Origin: Achatina immaculata
Lineage: Eukaryota > Mollusca > Gastropoda > Stylommatophora > Achatinidae
Direction of reading: 5' to 3'
DNA length: 64,000 bases
Assembly (NCBI GenBank): GCA_009760885.1
Contig: CM019708.1
Coordinates: 1,116,001-1,180,000 of the forward strand
The number at the start of each line of letters is the position of its first letter. The first letter of the stretch is position 1. Positions 42,426 through 53,700 of the stretch are shown in pieces. Below the pieces are notes generated by a model, which saw nothing but the letters and a program-made list of their open reading frames with translations, was not told the origin of the DNA and ran no database searches. Position numbers and translations under genes: made by a program.

Positions 42426-43845
42426 GCACATTCCTTGATAGTGCTTACACATCTGTATTGCAACTTATAAACACACATATACACAGCATTGGGCTGAACA
42501 GGTTTATGCCTAGGGCCCAGTAGAAAAGGGACCCAACATAAAAAAATACAGATTAATATTTCATATGATAATCATTTATAGCTATTAATACACGTTATGT
42601 CATCCAACGAACAAACGACGCATAAGCTGTGTTTGGTCTGTTACACAGTCATTTAGTAATAGAAATCACAGCTAGAAGGGAATCAGACCGTACAACAGGA
42701 GATGGACGGCACAGGTTGAATGGAATGGGGGTGGAGGGCCGCTTACTAGATTTAACCTAGGAGCTTGGATAGTGGTTAACCAGTCACTCCTACATAGTAG
42801 ATGATAATCAACACAAGGGCCACCTAGCCCACGACTGGTGATACAGAACTTACAGAACAAGGCAAACGGACGCAAGTCAGAAATTACAATAGCTTCTCTT
42901 AGGGCGGTTTCAATAACTCTTTTACAACATCGACTGTATGAAACAATACAACATCGATTGTATGAAACAATGTTCGGGGCCGTTAAAACCTGGTTTAATA
43001 CAATTTCAAAATGGTTATGGATTCTACAGAAAAGCCTGTCCCATTTCATCATCGAACATGGAAGGCTTATATACCGGGCAACACCACTTTATGTCACCGC
43101 AATAAATATGTTATATTGTGTTGATCGTTCACCTTTTCATTTATCACTTATTCATATAGCGACTATGCGAGCACATCCATTGATGTGCATTGTATAATAC
43201 CGTGGCATTTGTACGTCAGTTTGATGTATGATTGTTCCGTTTCATCTACAACAGCAGCTCGCGGCCAAACTCGTGTGAGCTTTTCATAGTAACCCCCCCC
43301 CCCCCCGGACTACAGGGAGCAAAAGCGGATTTGACAGGAAAAAGGAAACAAAAATGTCAAAGAGAACCAAACATTTTACTCCAGTAAGATATTACCATTA
43401 TCGACAACACTTTGACACTAATTAAGGACTGAGAATAGAAGTTAAGGCTGATCTTTATCACTCTTTAGTGTTCAGTTTTGCTGTTTTCCTGAAAACGTGT
43501 AAATACTGAAAACATCTGGGGAAAAAAAAAGTCAGCTCCTTTTCGTTTTTTAAAAAGCAATAAGTAATTTTTTTTTCCTGTTGAAACTCTTTCATATATT
43601 ATACTGGATAGAAATATGCGTCTGCTTAAAAGCAAATAGACAAATGTACCAACTTAAAGTAACAATAACGCAGATAAACAGCAAAGAAATTTGACATATT
43701 CTCATGAGCACAAAACTGAACAGCTCACAAAATGATAAGAGTAATCGTTCTTCCTCTTGATTTAGTTACTTAAGCCTGTTGAAGTGCGCTGGCACATATT
43801 GCATAAAACTTTGTGTAATAATTTCCATATCTTTATGATCATTTG
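42426..43845. other. Intergenic, no gene recognised
   Basis: Includes an imperfect duplication GACTGTATGAAACAATACAA / GATTGTATGAAACAATGTTC near 42930-42972 and a C run at 43291-43305. Overlapping 119-126 codon ORFs on both strands (42672-43197) have no recognisable motif. Confidence 0.35.
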
Positions 43846-44105
43846 TGGGCGTCTGAGTGGTGGGGTAGTTAGTACCCTAGTCTCTCATAGCGAAGATCAG
43901 GGGTTCGAATCCGACAGGAGGCGTCCCAGTCATCCAGCTGTAGAAATGGGTGCCTGGCTTTTTCTGGAGTTGGGGAAGGAAAGGAGGTCAGATGTAAAGC
44001 TGACCACATCACTCTCTAGTGTGCTGATAGGTCAATGAAAATATGGTCACTAAAACCAAATCCTTATGTGTCTCTAAGGCATGACAGGATTACCTTTCCC
44101 TACCT
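43846..44105 (+). repeat. tRNA-derived SINE, family S2 (plus)
   Basis: Head GTCTGAGTGGTGGGGTAGTT, AGTACCCTAGTCTCTCATAG and AGGGGTTCGAATCC (near-consensus B box), body and (TACC)n-like tail as at 27817-28072. The best-preserved S2 copy. Confidence 0.85.
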
Positions 44106-44995
44106 ACCTAGTTCATTTGTACAAGAACTGTTGTTACAGGCCACTATCTCTGAAATACAATTTCTGATTCTGAACATGTTTTAGCAACTGAAATATTTGG
44201 ATATACTCAATGTAATTCCAGCACAAATACAAAATGCAAGCAAAAGTGCCATGTATAAGCAAGTCAGTGTACAGAGTACATGTCCATTCTTCTTGGGGAA
44301 GCCCGGTTGGCTGCTGACTCATAACTCCATAGTCGCAGAGTGAACTTGAGCCTGGTTGCGCGAGGTTCTCCCAAAACACACAGTTAGTTCGAGTGCCATA
44401 AATGCTGGGATGGTAAGACAGGTGATGGCGGACATCACCATGTGACTGGGGTTGGTTTATAATGTCTAGGCACTAGATCACAGGTAATCTTTCTGTAGCT
44501 TCACGCTTCCTGATACTCGTTACCGAATTCAGCACTAGGCGTGAGGGATATCATAGCTGGGATCGCTTTGTTAAATTTATTTAAAGACTCTCACAATATA
44601 AGTTGGGAATATATATTTTTGAAATTTACAATTACTGATACGTCTTAGGCATGCATATAGTGTTATTTCCAGCGTTATCTAAGATTTGTGAAATATCACT
44701 GTAAAAAGTTGCATAAAACATTACAACAACATTAATATATTGTATCCCACGTAAGAAAAGATGGCTCCAACGATATTAAATTTGGATTGATAGTTTGGGG
44801 TAAAACACTTTTTCCATCCATTCTTCCATAGCATGATACGCACCGACAGTGAGAAAAGACACAGGAAAACTTCATTTCTCGCCAATTTTTGCGACAATTA
44901 GTAAAGTCAGTCACCATTATGATCACGTTTTTTTTTGTACGTGAATTTTGTAATTTACTCTGGATATTTCAACTCCAAGAATTCGAAATATTTTC
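44106..44995. other. Intergenic, nothing recognised
   Basis: No coding or repeat signal recognised. Confidence 0.4.
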
Positions 44996-45029
44996 ATGTT
45001 GAAGCCATCACAGATTAAACAGACAAAAC

Positions 45030-45955
45030 TTAAAAATTTTGGGCATATTAAACGTCATGAGAATTTAGAGAAGACAGTCTCGGAAGGGTATATAATGGGA
45101 AAAAGAAGGAGAGGAAGACCAACGCGAAGATGGCTGCAAGACATCGTTGACGACCTGTGAATGGATCCATCAGCAGTAGGGAATCTTGCTTACAACCGAG
45201 AGGCCTATATGAGAGCTTTTTAGGGAGGCAAAGTTCCGCAAAACAAAAATAATGAAAATTCCCATTTATAAAAATGGAAAAATACACGTAGAAGGGACAG
45301 ATATTGAAGAAGTCAATCAATTTGCATACCTTGGCAGCTACATAGACCAGGATGGTGAAACCAGAAAGGAAGTTAGAATTAGAAATGCAAAAACAGCATC
45401 GATCTTCAAGAATCTTGAGAACTTACGGAATTCAAAAGTTATAAGCACAAAAACCAAGTTAAGACTATTCAATCCACCCTCATTTATGCATGCGAAAGCT
45501 GGAAAACAACTAAAGAAATAGAAAAGAAATTAGACTCTTTTGAAAACCAATGCCTAAGGAAAATACTCGGCATCAAGTGAAACGAATTCAAGAACAATGC
45601 AGAGATAAGACAGATGAGTGAACAACAACCAGTCTCATGGGTGATCAGGAAAAGGAGATGGACATATGTTGGTCACTTGATGAGAAGAAATGATCAGAGA
45701 ATCCCCAAACAAGCTATCAAGTGGAACACAACAGGCCGAAGAAAAAGAGGCAGACCGCGTGAAACTCTGAAGAGGACATTATTAAGAGAGGCCAAATTAA
45801 CAGGCATAAAATCCTTTGATGAGGTTGAAAGACTCGCCGAAGGCAGGAAAAATTGGCGAACTACCTTGCGAGCTCTAAGTGACGTTTAACGGCACGGGAA
45901 GGATATACGATAAAATATAAGAAAAAAGTTCCGCAAGGGATATGCAAATGACTGA
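45030..45955 (+). mobile_element. LINE family D 3' end, split by a family A insertion
   Basis: Left part 45030-45241 (HIKRHENLEKTVSEG-like coding, CGAAGATGGCTGCAAGACAT, GGAGGCAAAGTTCCGCAA). The remaining end at 45925-45955 (AAAGTTCCGCAAGGGATATG CAAATGA) follows after the inserted family A element. The 12 bases AAAGTTCCGCAA occur on both sides as a target duplication. Confidence 0.88.
45242..45924 (+). mobile_element. 5'-truncated LINE family A inserted in LINE D (plus)
   Basis: Encodes KIPIYKNGKIHVEGTDIEEV, YLGSYIDQDGETRKEVRIRN and the C-terminal RRWTYVGHLMRRNDQRIPKQ through RALSDV, with a small deletion at 45476 and one stop. It ends in GATATACGATAAAATATAAG. A 12-bp target duplication (45230-45241 and 45925-45936) flanks it. 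Confidence 0.92.
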
Positions 45956-46104
45956 CTGTTCGTCAGCACTTACAATTATTTTCGCTCATGACCAGAATCC
46001 AAGCATTCGACGCCTGGTTCGTTTCTTTGACTGATTTCGCCTATCTTCCAGGTGGTTCTTCTTCAATTTCATGTGGGTTGTACACAATGACTGGTCCCGG
46101 TGTG

Positions 46105-46116
46105 TGACGTCACGTG
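46105..46116. promoter_or_regulatory. CRE overlapping an E-box upstream of TTC17
   Basis: A perfect palindromic TGACGTCA (46105-46112) runs directly into CACGTG (46111-46116), 57 bases before the TTC17 ATG. These are consensus CREB/ATF and bHLH-type sites, and such sites are typical of TATA-less promoters near start sites. Function is inferred from position only. Confidence 0.5.
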
Positions 46117-46172
46117 TCTCCGAGCAATGCTCTCACTGGTTTGAGGTGATCAATACCCGCATCGAGAGCAAG

Positions 46173-46286
46173 ATGGCGTCGACCATAACTGTGGTTTTGC
46201 TCTTCAGCTTAGTGCTGGCAAGATGCACGATCACAAATGGTTCTACGCACTGGATTGTTACAGAAGATGGCAAGATACAATCGCAG
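46173..46286 (+). CDS. TTC17: TTC17 exon 1 (signal peptide and THWIVTEDGKI)
   Basis: Starts AAGATGGCG and ends CAATCGCAG before GTGCGT, 38 codons, phase 0 out. The hydrophobic core VVLLFSLVLA predicts ER entry. Confidence 0.92.
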
Positions 46287-47668
46287 GTGCGTACAGGATG
46301 CATGAAACATGCTTTATATGACCAGATTTCAAATCTGCCAAGTTTGTTTACTTAACCGTACCTAGTGACAGTAAGATATTCCTTTTCAGGTCTTTTTTTT
46401 TTTACATCGCATTCTGACGGACGCAAAACAGTGGTCAGCGTAAGAATGAATACTTATGAATAGTGGGAAAACAATGAGAACAAACAGCATCCAAATAGAC
46501 GATACACGGTGACATGTGGAAGCAAAGTTGTTTATGATTAGCTCTGTTACCTGCTCATGGTAAGAACTGTAGTTCCGGTGTGAAATGTTAGGAAGGAAGA
46601 TTGCACATTGTATAGTTGTGTTAGCCAAGACATCTGTCTGTCATTCTTGCATTTGTGCTTATTTCCTATGGCTCCGATTAGGCTAATCAGACGATATGAA
46701 TCATGGAGGCAATCTGTATCTTTTTTCAAGATGTTCAAGCAGTTGAAATGGAATTGATTGATTGATTGACATTCCTCTAGGGCCAACATTGGCTCATAGG
46801 GCGAAAGTCATATCTTTCCATGTCTGACGACTTGCCGCCGCCCGCTGTAGGACTTGGATGGACTTGAATCCCAAAGTTGTACTCTCTCTAGTGATGGTTC
46901 TACAGAGTCTCCCTTGGCCTGCCTTGGTTTCTTTTGCCCTTCAATGACCATGTGAGGGCCTGGGGAGGGAGTCTGGATTCATCCATTCTGAGAACGTGGC
47001 CGAGATAGGCCCATTGATGTCTTTTGATGTATCTTGATACGTAGACTTAGTTCGATACCTGTCTTATAGACTCTTCGATTTAAAGTCGGACCATCTGATG
47101 TTCAGTAGTCATGGTCTGGATCTTCTTTTTTTGTCAAGACAAAGAAATGGAATGCAGAGGAAGAATTATATTTTCAAAATAATAAGAACTGAAGACATCA
47201 GGAATATTTTTGAACCACAAACCACATTATTTGTATTATGGAGTACAAAATGTCAGCCCAACCCATTCAGTTACAATCACTGTTTGTCAGCATTAGATGT
47301 TTGTAGTCATACACAAGGAATGTATGTTACTGACAGTTTTACAAAATACAGAATTTGATATCCTCTCTCAACAACTACTGATTTCCAGAAGCATGACCAT
47401 TGATCTGATAAATAACCTGTAACAGAGATATCATATGAGATAAGCAGTAGGGTACTGTGTCTGTTAATTTCCAGAAAGGATCTTAAAAAAAAAAAGACCA
47501 AGCTCTTACGAAAGTTCCACCATCATGAGACCCTGTTGATTGAAAATCATTTGGCCAGGTTGTAATCAGTGTTCCCTCTAGGGTTTGTGGTCTATGTGTA
47601 AAATGTTCAGCTCATGTGCAAAAAAAATAGTGTGTGTGCAAATGTACGTAGTAACACACACACCCACT

Positions 47669-47700
<32 letters not shown>

Positions 47701-50700
47701 AATACATATATATATATACACACAAATACATACATATATATACACACACATATATATACACACATACATACATACATATATACACATATATATATATACA
47801 CACACAAATACATACATATATATACACACATATATATATACACACATACATATATATATACACATACATACATATATATACACACACAAATACATACATA
47901 CACACACACACATATATACATACATATACACACCCACATTGTAAAGGCCTATATATTTAAGAACAGGATAAACCTGATGTGCTTTTCAGTTACTGGTATT
48001 TGGTTAATTGCAATGATGATTTCTTTGTTTACTTATTCAGCGATTCTGCTACCGAAACTACACGATAAAAGACCAGTTAAAACATCCGATCCGAAAGTCA
48101 TTTCTCAACAAGAAAGAAACAGTACAGGGAAAACTATCATCATTGTAATTTTCCTGATCGCAATTGTAGCTCAGAGTAACATCTGGAAGCTGGAAAATAA
48201 AAGTAGCAGTTTCATGTTTATTTTTGCACGGCTTCCAAAATTTTGTGCGTGGTATGTTTTGTTTTTTTCCCGTGTGCAGCCGTGCAGCTTAGAGGGAACA
48301 GTGGTTGTAATATTATGACAGGCCTGTTTGCTGGTCTTATCTTTCGTGGAAAAATCAAGTTGTAAGCTCGAGTGCCAGAGTTGCATGTCTTTATCTCGTG
48401 AGAGTCAAGCCTTCAGATTCTAATCTGAGCCTGTAACTCTGGAAAAGTAACTATTTTTTTAAACTGAATTCTAGTGGTATCAGAGACAAAATGGGACCAT
48501 GCAAATTATGTCAGAATAAACATCACCTGAATGCTGAATTATGGTAGAGTTATCACCAGTTGGCCAAAAATATGACAGGCAACAGGTTGAGTAAGAATTA
48601 CTACTTTTCATCTCTTCCACTGATTCAGCATTCAGTATTAGGTTCTTGGTATTATCATGAACATGATACTCCCATAGTCACTCCACTGCCTGTACCAGCA
48701 AGGATTGCATAGAATGTTTATCATTGGAGCTTCATATCAGTCTTCGATGATGAGCCACTCAGTGAGGATGCCATTTTTCATCATCATCATGTGCCGTGCC
48801 AACTGATGTTGGCTATTATTCTTCATGCAGGCCATCAGCTCAGTTGGTGATCTCTTCTCACACCATCTAGTCAGACTGTCCAGTATCATTTCTCTTGGTC
48901 TTCCTCTTGATCTTCTTCCTTCTATTTTTCCTGTTGTTATAATATTTTCAATGCCCCCTCTTCTCATTGCATGTCCTATGAAAGTACATTGTCTATCTCT
49001 TATTTTTTTGACAAGATTTTTTTGTCTCTCCAGCTCTTCTCATACATTATTCATTAGTTATTTTTGCTGTCCATGGGATTGCAACATTCTTCTAATAAAC
49101 CACATTTCTGCTGCTTCCAATGATTTTTGTGCAGACCTACCTATTGTCCATGATTCACTTCCATATAACAAGATAGGTTCAATGTAGCATTTTAGGACTC
49201 GTTTTCTAACATTCATTGATAAGGATGTGTTGGATAATATATTTCTCATTCTCTGAAATGCAGTCTTTGCTTGGCCTATTCTATTCCTAATTTCTGTTCT
49301 GCATTTCCCATCTGAAGTTATTACTGCTCCAAGGTATTTGAATTTCTCCACCTGCTTTAGGATAGTTCTGTTTTTAATTTTATACTGCATGTTGGTGGAT
49401 TCTTTTTCTTAGATATAACCATAGTCTCTATCTTTTTTATGTTTAAAGTAAGGCCTTTCTGTTCACTTCCTTTAGTGACTTTATCCAAGAAATTTTGCAG
49501 GTCTTGTTGGTTCTCAGCTATCAGTACTGTGTTGTCAGCATACCGAAAGTTGTTAATATTGTATCCTCCAATTTTTATGCCTGGTTCTGTGATGATCGTT
49601 CTTAGAATATTCTCGCTGTACAGAGAATAAAAGGTCTGGAGATAGTACACATCCTTGTCACACCCTTTGTTTTATAGGTTGCTATTTTCCAGTTCTATTT
49701 TCAATTCGAATTGCTGCTTCTTGCTGCCAGTATAGATGTTTTACAATCCTCTGGTCTTTGCCGCCTATATTGACATCTTCAAGCATTTTAATAATTTCAT
49801 TATGTTTCACCTTGTCGAATGCCTTGGTGTAATCAATGAAGCATAAGTAGAAATCTTTCTGTACTTCTAAAGCTCTTTCTGTTAGTGTTCGTAAATCATA
49901 AATGGGATTGTGTGTTCCCTTTCCTTCAATAAATCCAAACTGTTCATCTGTTATTTCCATTTTTATCTTTTTCCTTGTTCTTCTCATAATAATTCTCAGA
50001 CGTAGCTTCGTTACGTGACATGAGAGGCTGATAGCCCGGTGGTCATCACATTCCTTTGCACCTGGTTTCTTTGGTAGTGCTATAAACGTGGATTTAAGCA
50101 AGTCACTGGGCTTATAACCACTGTTGTAAATGTCATTCAGTAACTTGGTTATTAAATTTTTATTCCTATCTCTTCTAGAGCCTCTATTTCTTCTATTGTT
50201 ATATTATCAGGCCCAGTCGCTTTTCCTGTCATTATGTGTTTTGAGACATCTGTGATTTCATCTTCAAGTATTGGTGGTCCATCACATTTTTCAGTTTCTG
50301 GTGTTAATTCTGATCTTTCTCCTCCATATAGCTCACCAATGTACTCTTTCCACCTGTCCACAATGCCTTATTTTTCCATTAACATTTTACCTTTTTTTGA
50401 TTTCAGGCATCCTGTGGTATATTTTGTTTTCCTGCCTGTGAGTTTACTAATTCGTTTGTGCATGTTTTTGCTGTCTTTATTATGAGAGCCCTCTATTTGT
50501 CTGTACTGTTCATTTAACCACGCTTCCTTTGCTTCTCTGCATTTGCATCTTATTTCTTTATTTATCTTGCTATATTTTTCTTTTGAATAGACTCAGAGAT
50601 ATAGTGGATACTGCAATGAGAGAAGAACAAGCAGGATTTCGAAAAGGGAGAAGCTGTCTCGACCAGATCTTTACTCTCAGAATAATACTTGAAGAACATA

Positions 50701-53700
50701 TTGAAAAGCAGAAACCATTAATACTGAACTTCATAGATTTTAAAAAGGCATTTGATAGCATACACAGAGATTCATTATGGAGAATTTTATGTCTATATGG
50801 AATATCATCTAAAATTGTCAACATCATTAAGGACTTATACAATGGATATGTTTGTGCAGTCAAGACAGAAGAAGGGATGAGTGAATGGTTCCAGATTGAA
50901 ACAGGCGTGAAACAAGGATGTATACTGTCACCTTTACTTTTTGGGATTACAATAGACTTCATAATGAAAAAATGCTGCACAGGTAACGCAGGTATTGACT
51001 GGGTACATGGGACTCAACTAGAAGATCTTGATTTTGCTGATGACATAACTCTTATCAGTAATAATGTGAATTCCATGCAAGAAAAAACAGATAGCCTGTC
51101 TTCACCGGCTAGCAAAATAGGACTTGAAATTAATAAGGACAAAACAAAAATAATGAAAATTCCTCTCAATCAAAATGGAAAAATACACATAGAAGGGACA
51201 GATATTGAAGAAGTCAATCAATTTGTATACCTTGGCAGCTACATAGACCAGGATGGTGACACTAGAAAGGAAGTTAAGATCAGAATTGCAAAAGCAGCAT
51301 CAATCTTCAAGAATCTTGAGAACATATGGAATTCAAAAGTTATAAGCACAAAAACCAAGTTAAGACTATTCAATTCAAATGTAATATCCACCCTCATTTA
51401 TGCATGCGAAAGCTGGAAAACAACTAAAGAAATAGAAAAGAAATTAGACTCTTTTGAAAACCAATGCCTAAGGAAAATACTCGGCATCAAGTGGAATGAA
51501 TTCAAGAACAATGCAGAGATAAGACAGATGACTGAACAACAACCAGTCTCATGGGTGATCAGGAAAAGGAGATGGACATATGTTGGTCACTTGATGAGAA
51601 GAAATGATCAGAGAATCCCAAAACAAGCTATCAAGTGGAACACAACAGGCCGAAGAGAAAGAGGCAGACCGCGTGAAACTCTGAAGAGGACATTGTTAAG
51701 AGAGGCCAAATTAACAGGCATAAAATCCTTTGATGAGGTTGAAAGACTCGCCGAAGACAGGAGAAATTGGCGAACTACTTTGCGAGCCCTATGTGACGTT
51801 TAACGGCACGGGAAGGATATAAGATATAAGATATTTTTCTTGGTTATTTGTACTCCTCCTCCTCTTGTCCATCAGTCCTAAGATGTCGTCTGTCATCCAT
51901 TTATTTTTAGGGGCTTCTTTTTTCGGTGGTATTATCTCCTTAACAGTTTGATGGATAGAATCTCTTAACATTGCCCATTGTTCATCTATACTATTTATCT
52001 TTGCTGTTGCATTGTATCTATTTGTTATAATAACTTTGTATTGTTCTCGCAGTTTTTGGTCATTTTTAAGGAGTTCTGTATTCAGTTTGATGTTTCTCAC
52101 TTTTCTGCATGCTTTCTTTAGCTTTATTCTAATTTTTCCACAGAGTGGGTCATGGTCACTATTGCAGTCAGCTCCTGGCATGGTTTTTTTTGTCAGTAAT
52201 ACATTCTGGAATCGTTTGTTGATTAATACGTAGTCTATTTGGTTAAAAGTCTTTTTTGTCTGGGCTGCAACACGTTGCCAGTCTTCGGGGATGTTGTTTA
52301 AACCAGGTATTTCCTACAACCATGCTATGTATTTTTGCCCATTCAATTAATTTATAACCTCTGTCATTCCTCCCCCCCAGTCTACAGTCACCAACAATGT
52401 CTAAAGTTCTTCCTTTACCAACTTCGGCATTAAAATCTCCCACAACTATAGTGACTTCATGTGACTTTGTGTGTTTTAGGACTGTCTCTATGTCATTATA
52501 AAATAGCTGTACATCTTCAAAACTTTCAGATGTTGGAGTATACATTTGTATAATATTTATGTTTATTGGTCGTCCTTGCAGTTGGGCTAGCAGTACTCGG
52601 TCTGAGATGTTCAAACATCCTACAGTTGTCCTTGCTGTTTGTTCGTCAAATATTATTCCTACTCCTCGTTCATGTTTCTCACTTCCTGAATATATTATTG
52701 TATATTTATCAGAGTTTATCTTCCCTGCACCTGTCCATCTAACTTCACTCATTCCTAATATGTTGATCTTCTTCCTTTCCATTTCCCTCTTTACATTTTC
52801 TAATTTTTCAGCCTGGAATAAAGTTCTAACATTCCATGTTGCTGTTTTGAACTTATTAGTTTTGCCACCAGTAGCTTGATGACGATCTGGCCTCACCTGT
52901 GGCTCGTGAGCTGCCCTACCTGACGAGGCTGTTCCAGAGGAACTACAAAAGTCTAAATGTGAAACTAGTCAGTGTGGCTCTCAGCATGAACTCTGTAGCT
53001 AAGGTGCCAAGCCTAACCAGAATGGGCAAAGACCATCAGAGTTCACCACTGGCCGAGTAGACATATAACAAAAAATCACCAATGCTGTCCATGCAAAGTT
53101 CACAGATCACAGTGGTGCCTTTTTTTTTTAGGTCTAATCCTACAAAACTGTATTCTCATACTTTACCATATGAAAGCCTCGTTGTTTCCTATTTATAAAA
53201 AATTGTTTCTGAAACTATACCTGAAACTAACTTCATGTAAAAAGTATTCGCTCATCTGGTGTTGTTTAGGCATGCACCAGACATAGCAGGAGACCGTGTG
53301 TACGTTTGTCTAAAACTTGGTACCTGCTAGAGAGACTGAATCTAAGCTACCGAATTTCTGTGTCATGACCTCGTTTTTTTCTGGGTGTCACGATCCCTCA
53401 TGTCAGCTAAACAGTACTAATGACTTCGCTTTCAAAACACCTCTTTTTTGGAGGTGTGAGATAGCTCAGTTTGTTAGTATGCTGTTCTCTCGTGGCTAGA
53501 CGGCTGCTCATCTTACCGGAATCCACGTTTGAATCCCAGGTAATTCTCTTGGGATTTTTCTTTCTCTTACGTCTCACTGAAGTGCTTTGTCTACGATTTT
53601 TTCGAGGTCTAATCCTACAAAACTGTGTTCTCTTACTTTACTGTACAAAAGCCTCATTGTTTCCTATTTATAAAAAATTGTTCAGTGATATCCATTCCTT

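Noticed and set aside
42672..43197. Overlapping 119- and 126-codon ORFs
   Set aside because: No recognisable domain, and the stretch includes a short internal duplication; not supportable as a gene.
46071..46172. Upstream in-frame ATG as the TTC17 start
   Set aside because: It would add 34 residues before a clear signal peptide and spans the CRE/E-box; the ATG at 46173 has the stronger context.
47607..48318. Several 90-234 codon ORFs
   Set aside because: They cover a TA/CA microsatellite; composition is only I, Y, T, H or V, C, Y, M.
52243..52896. Host craniofacial development protein 2-like gene
   Set aside because: Endonuclease domains of this kind are LINE ORFs; here it is followed in order by the LINE linker and RT.
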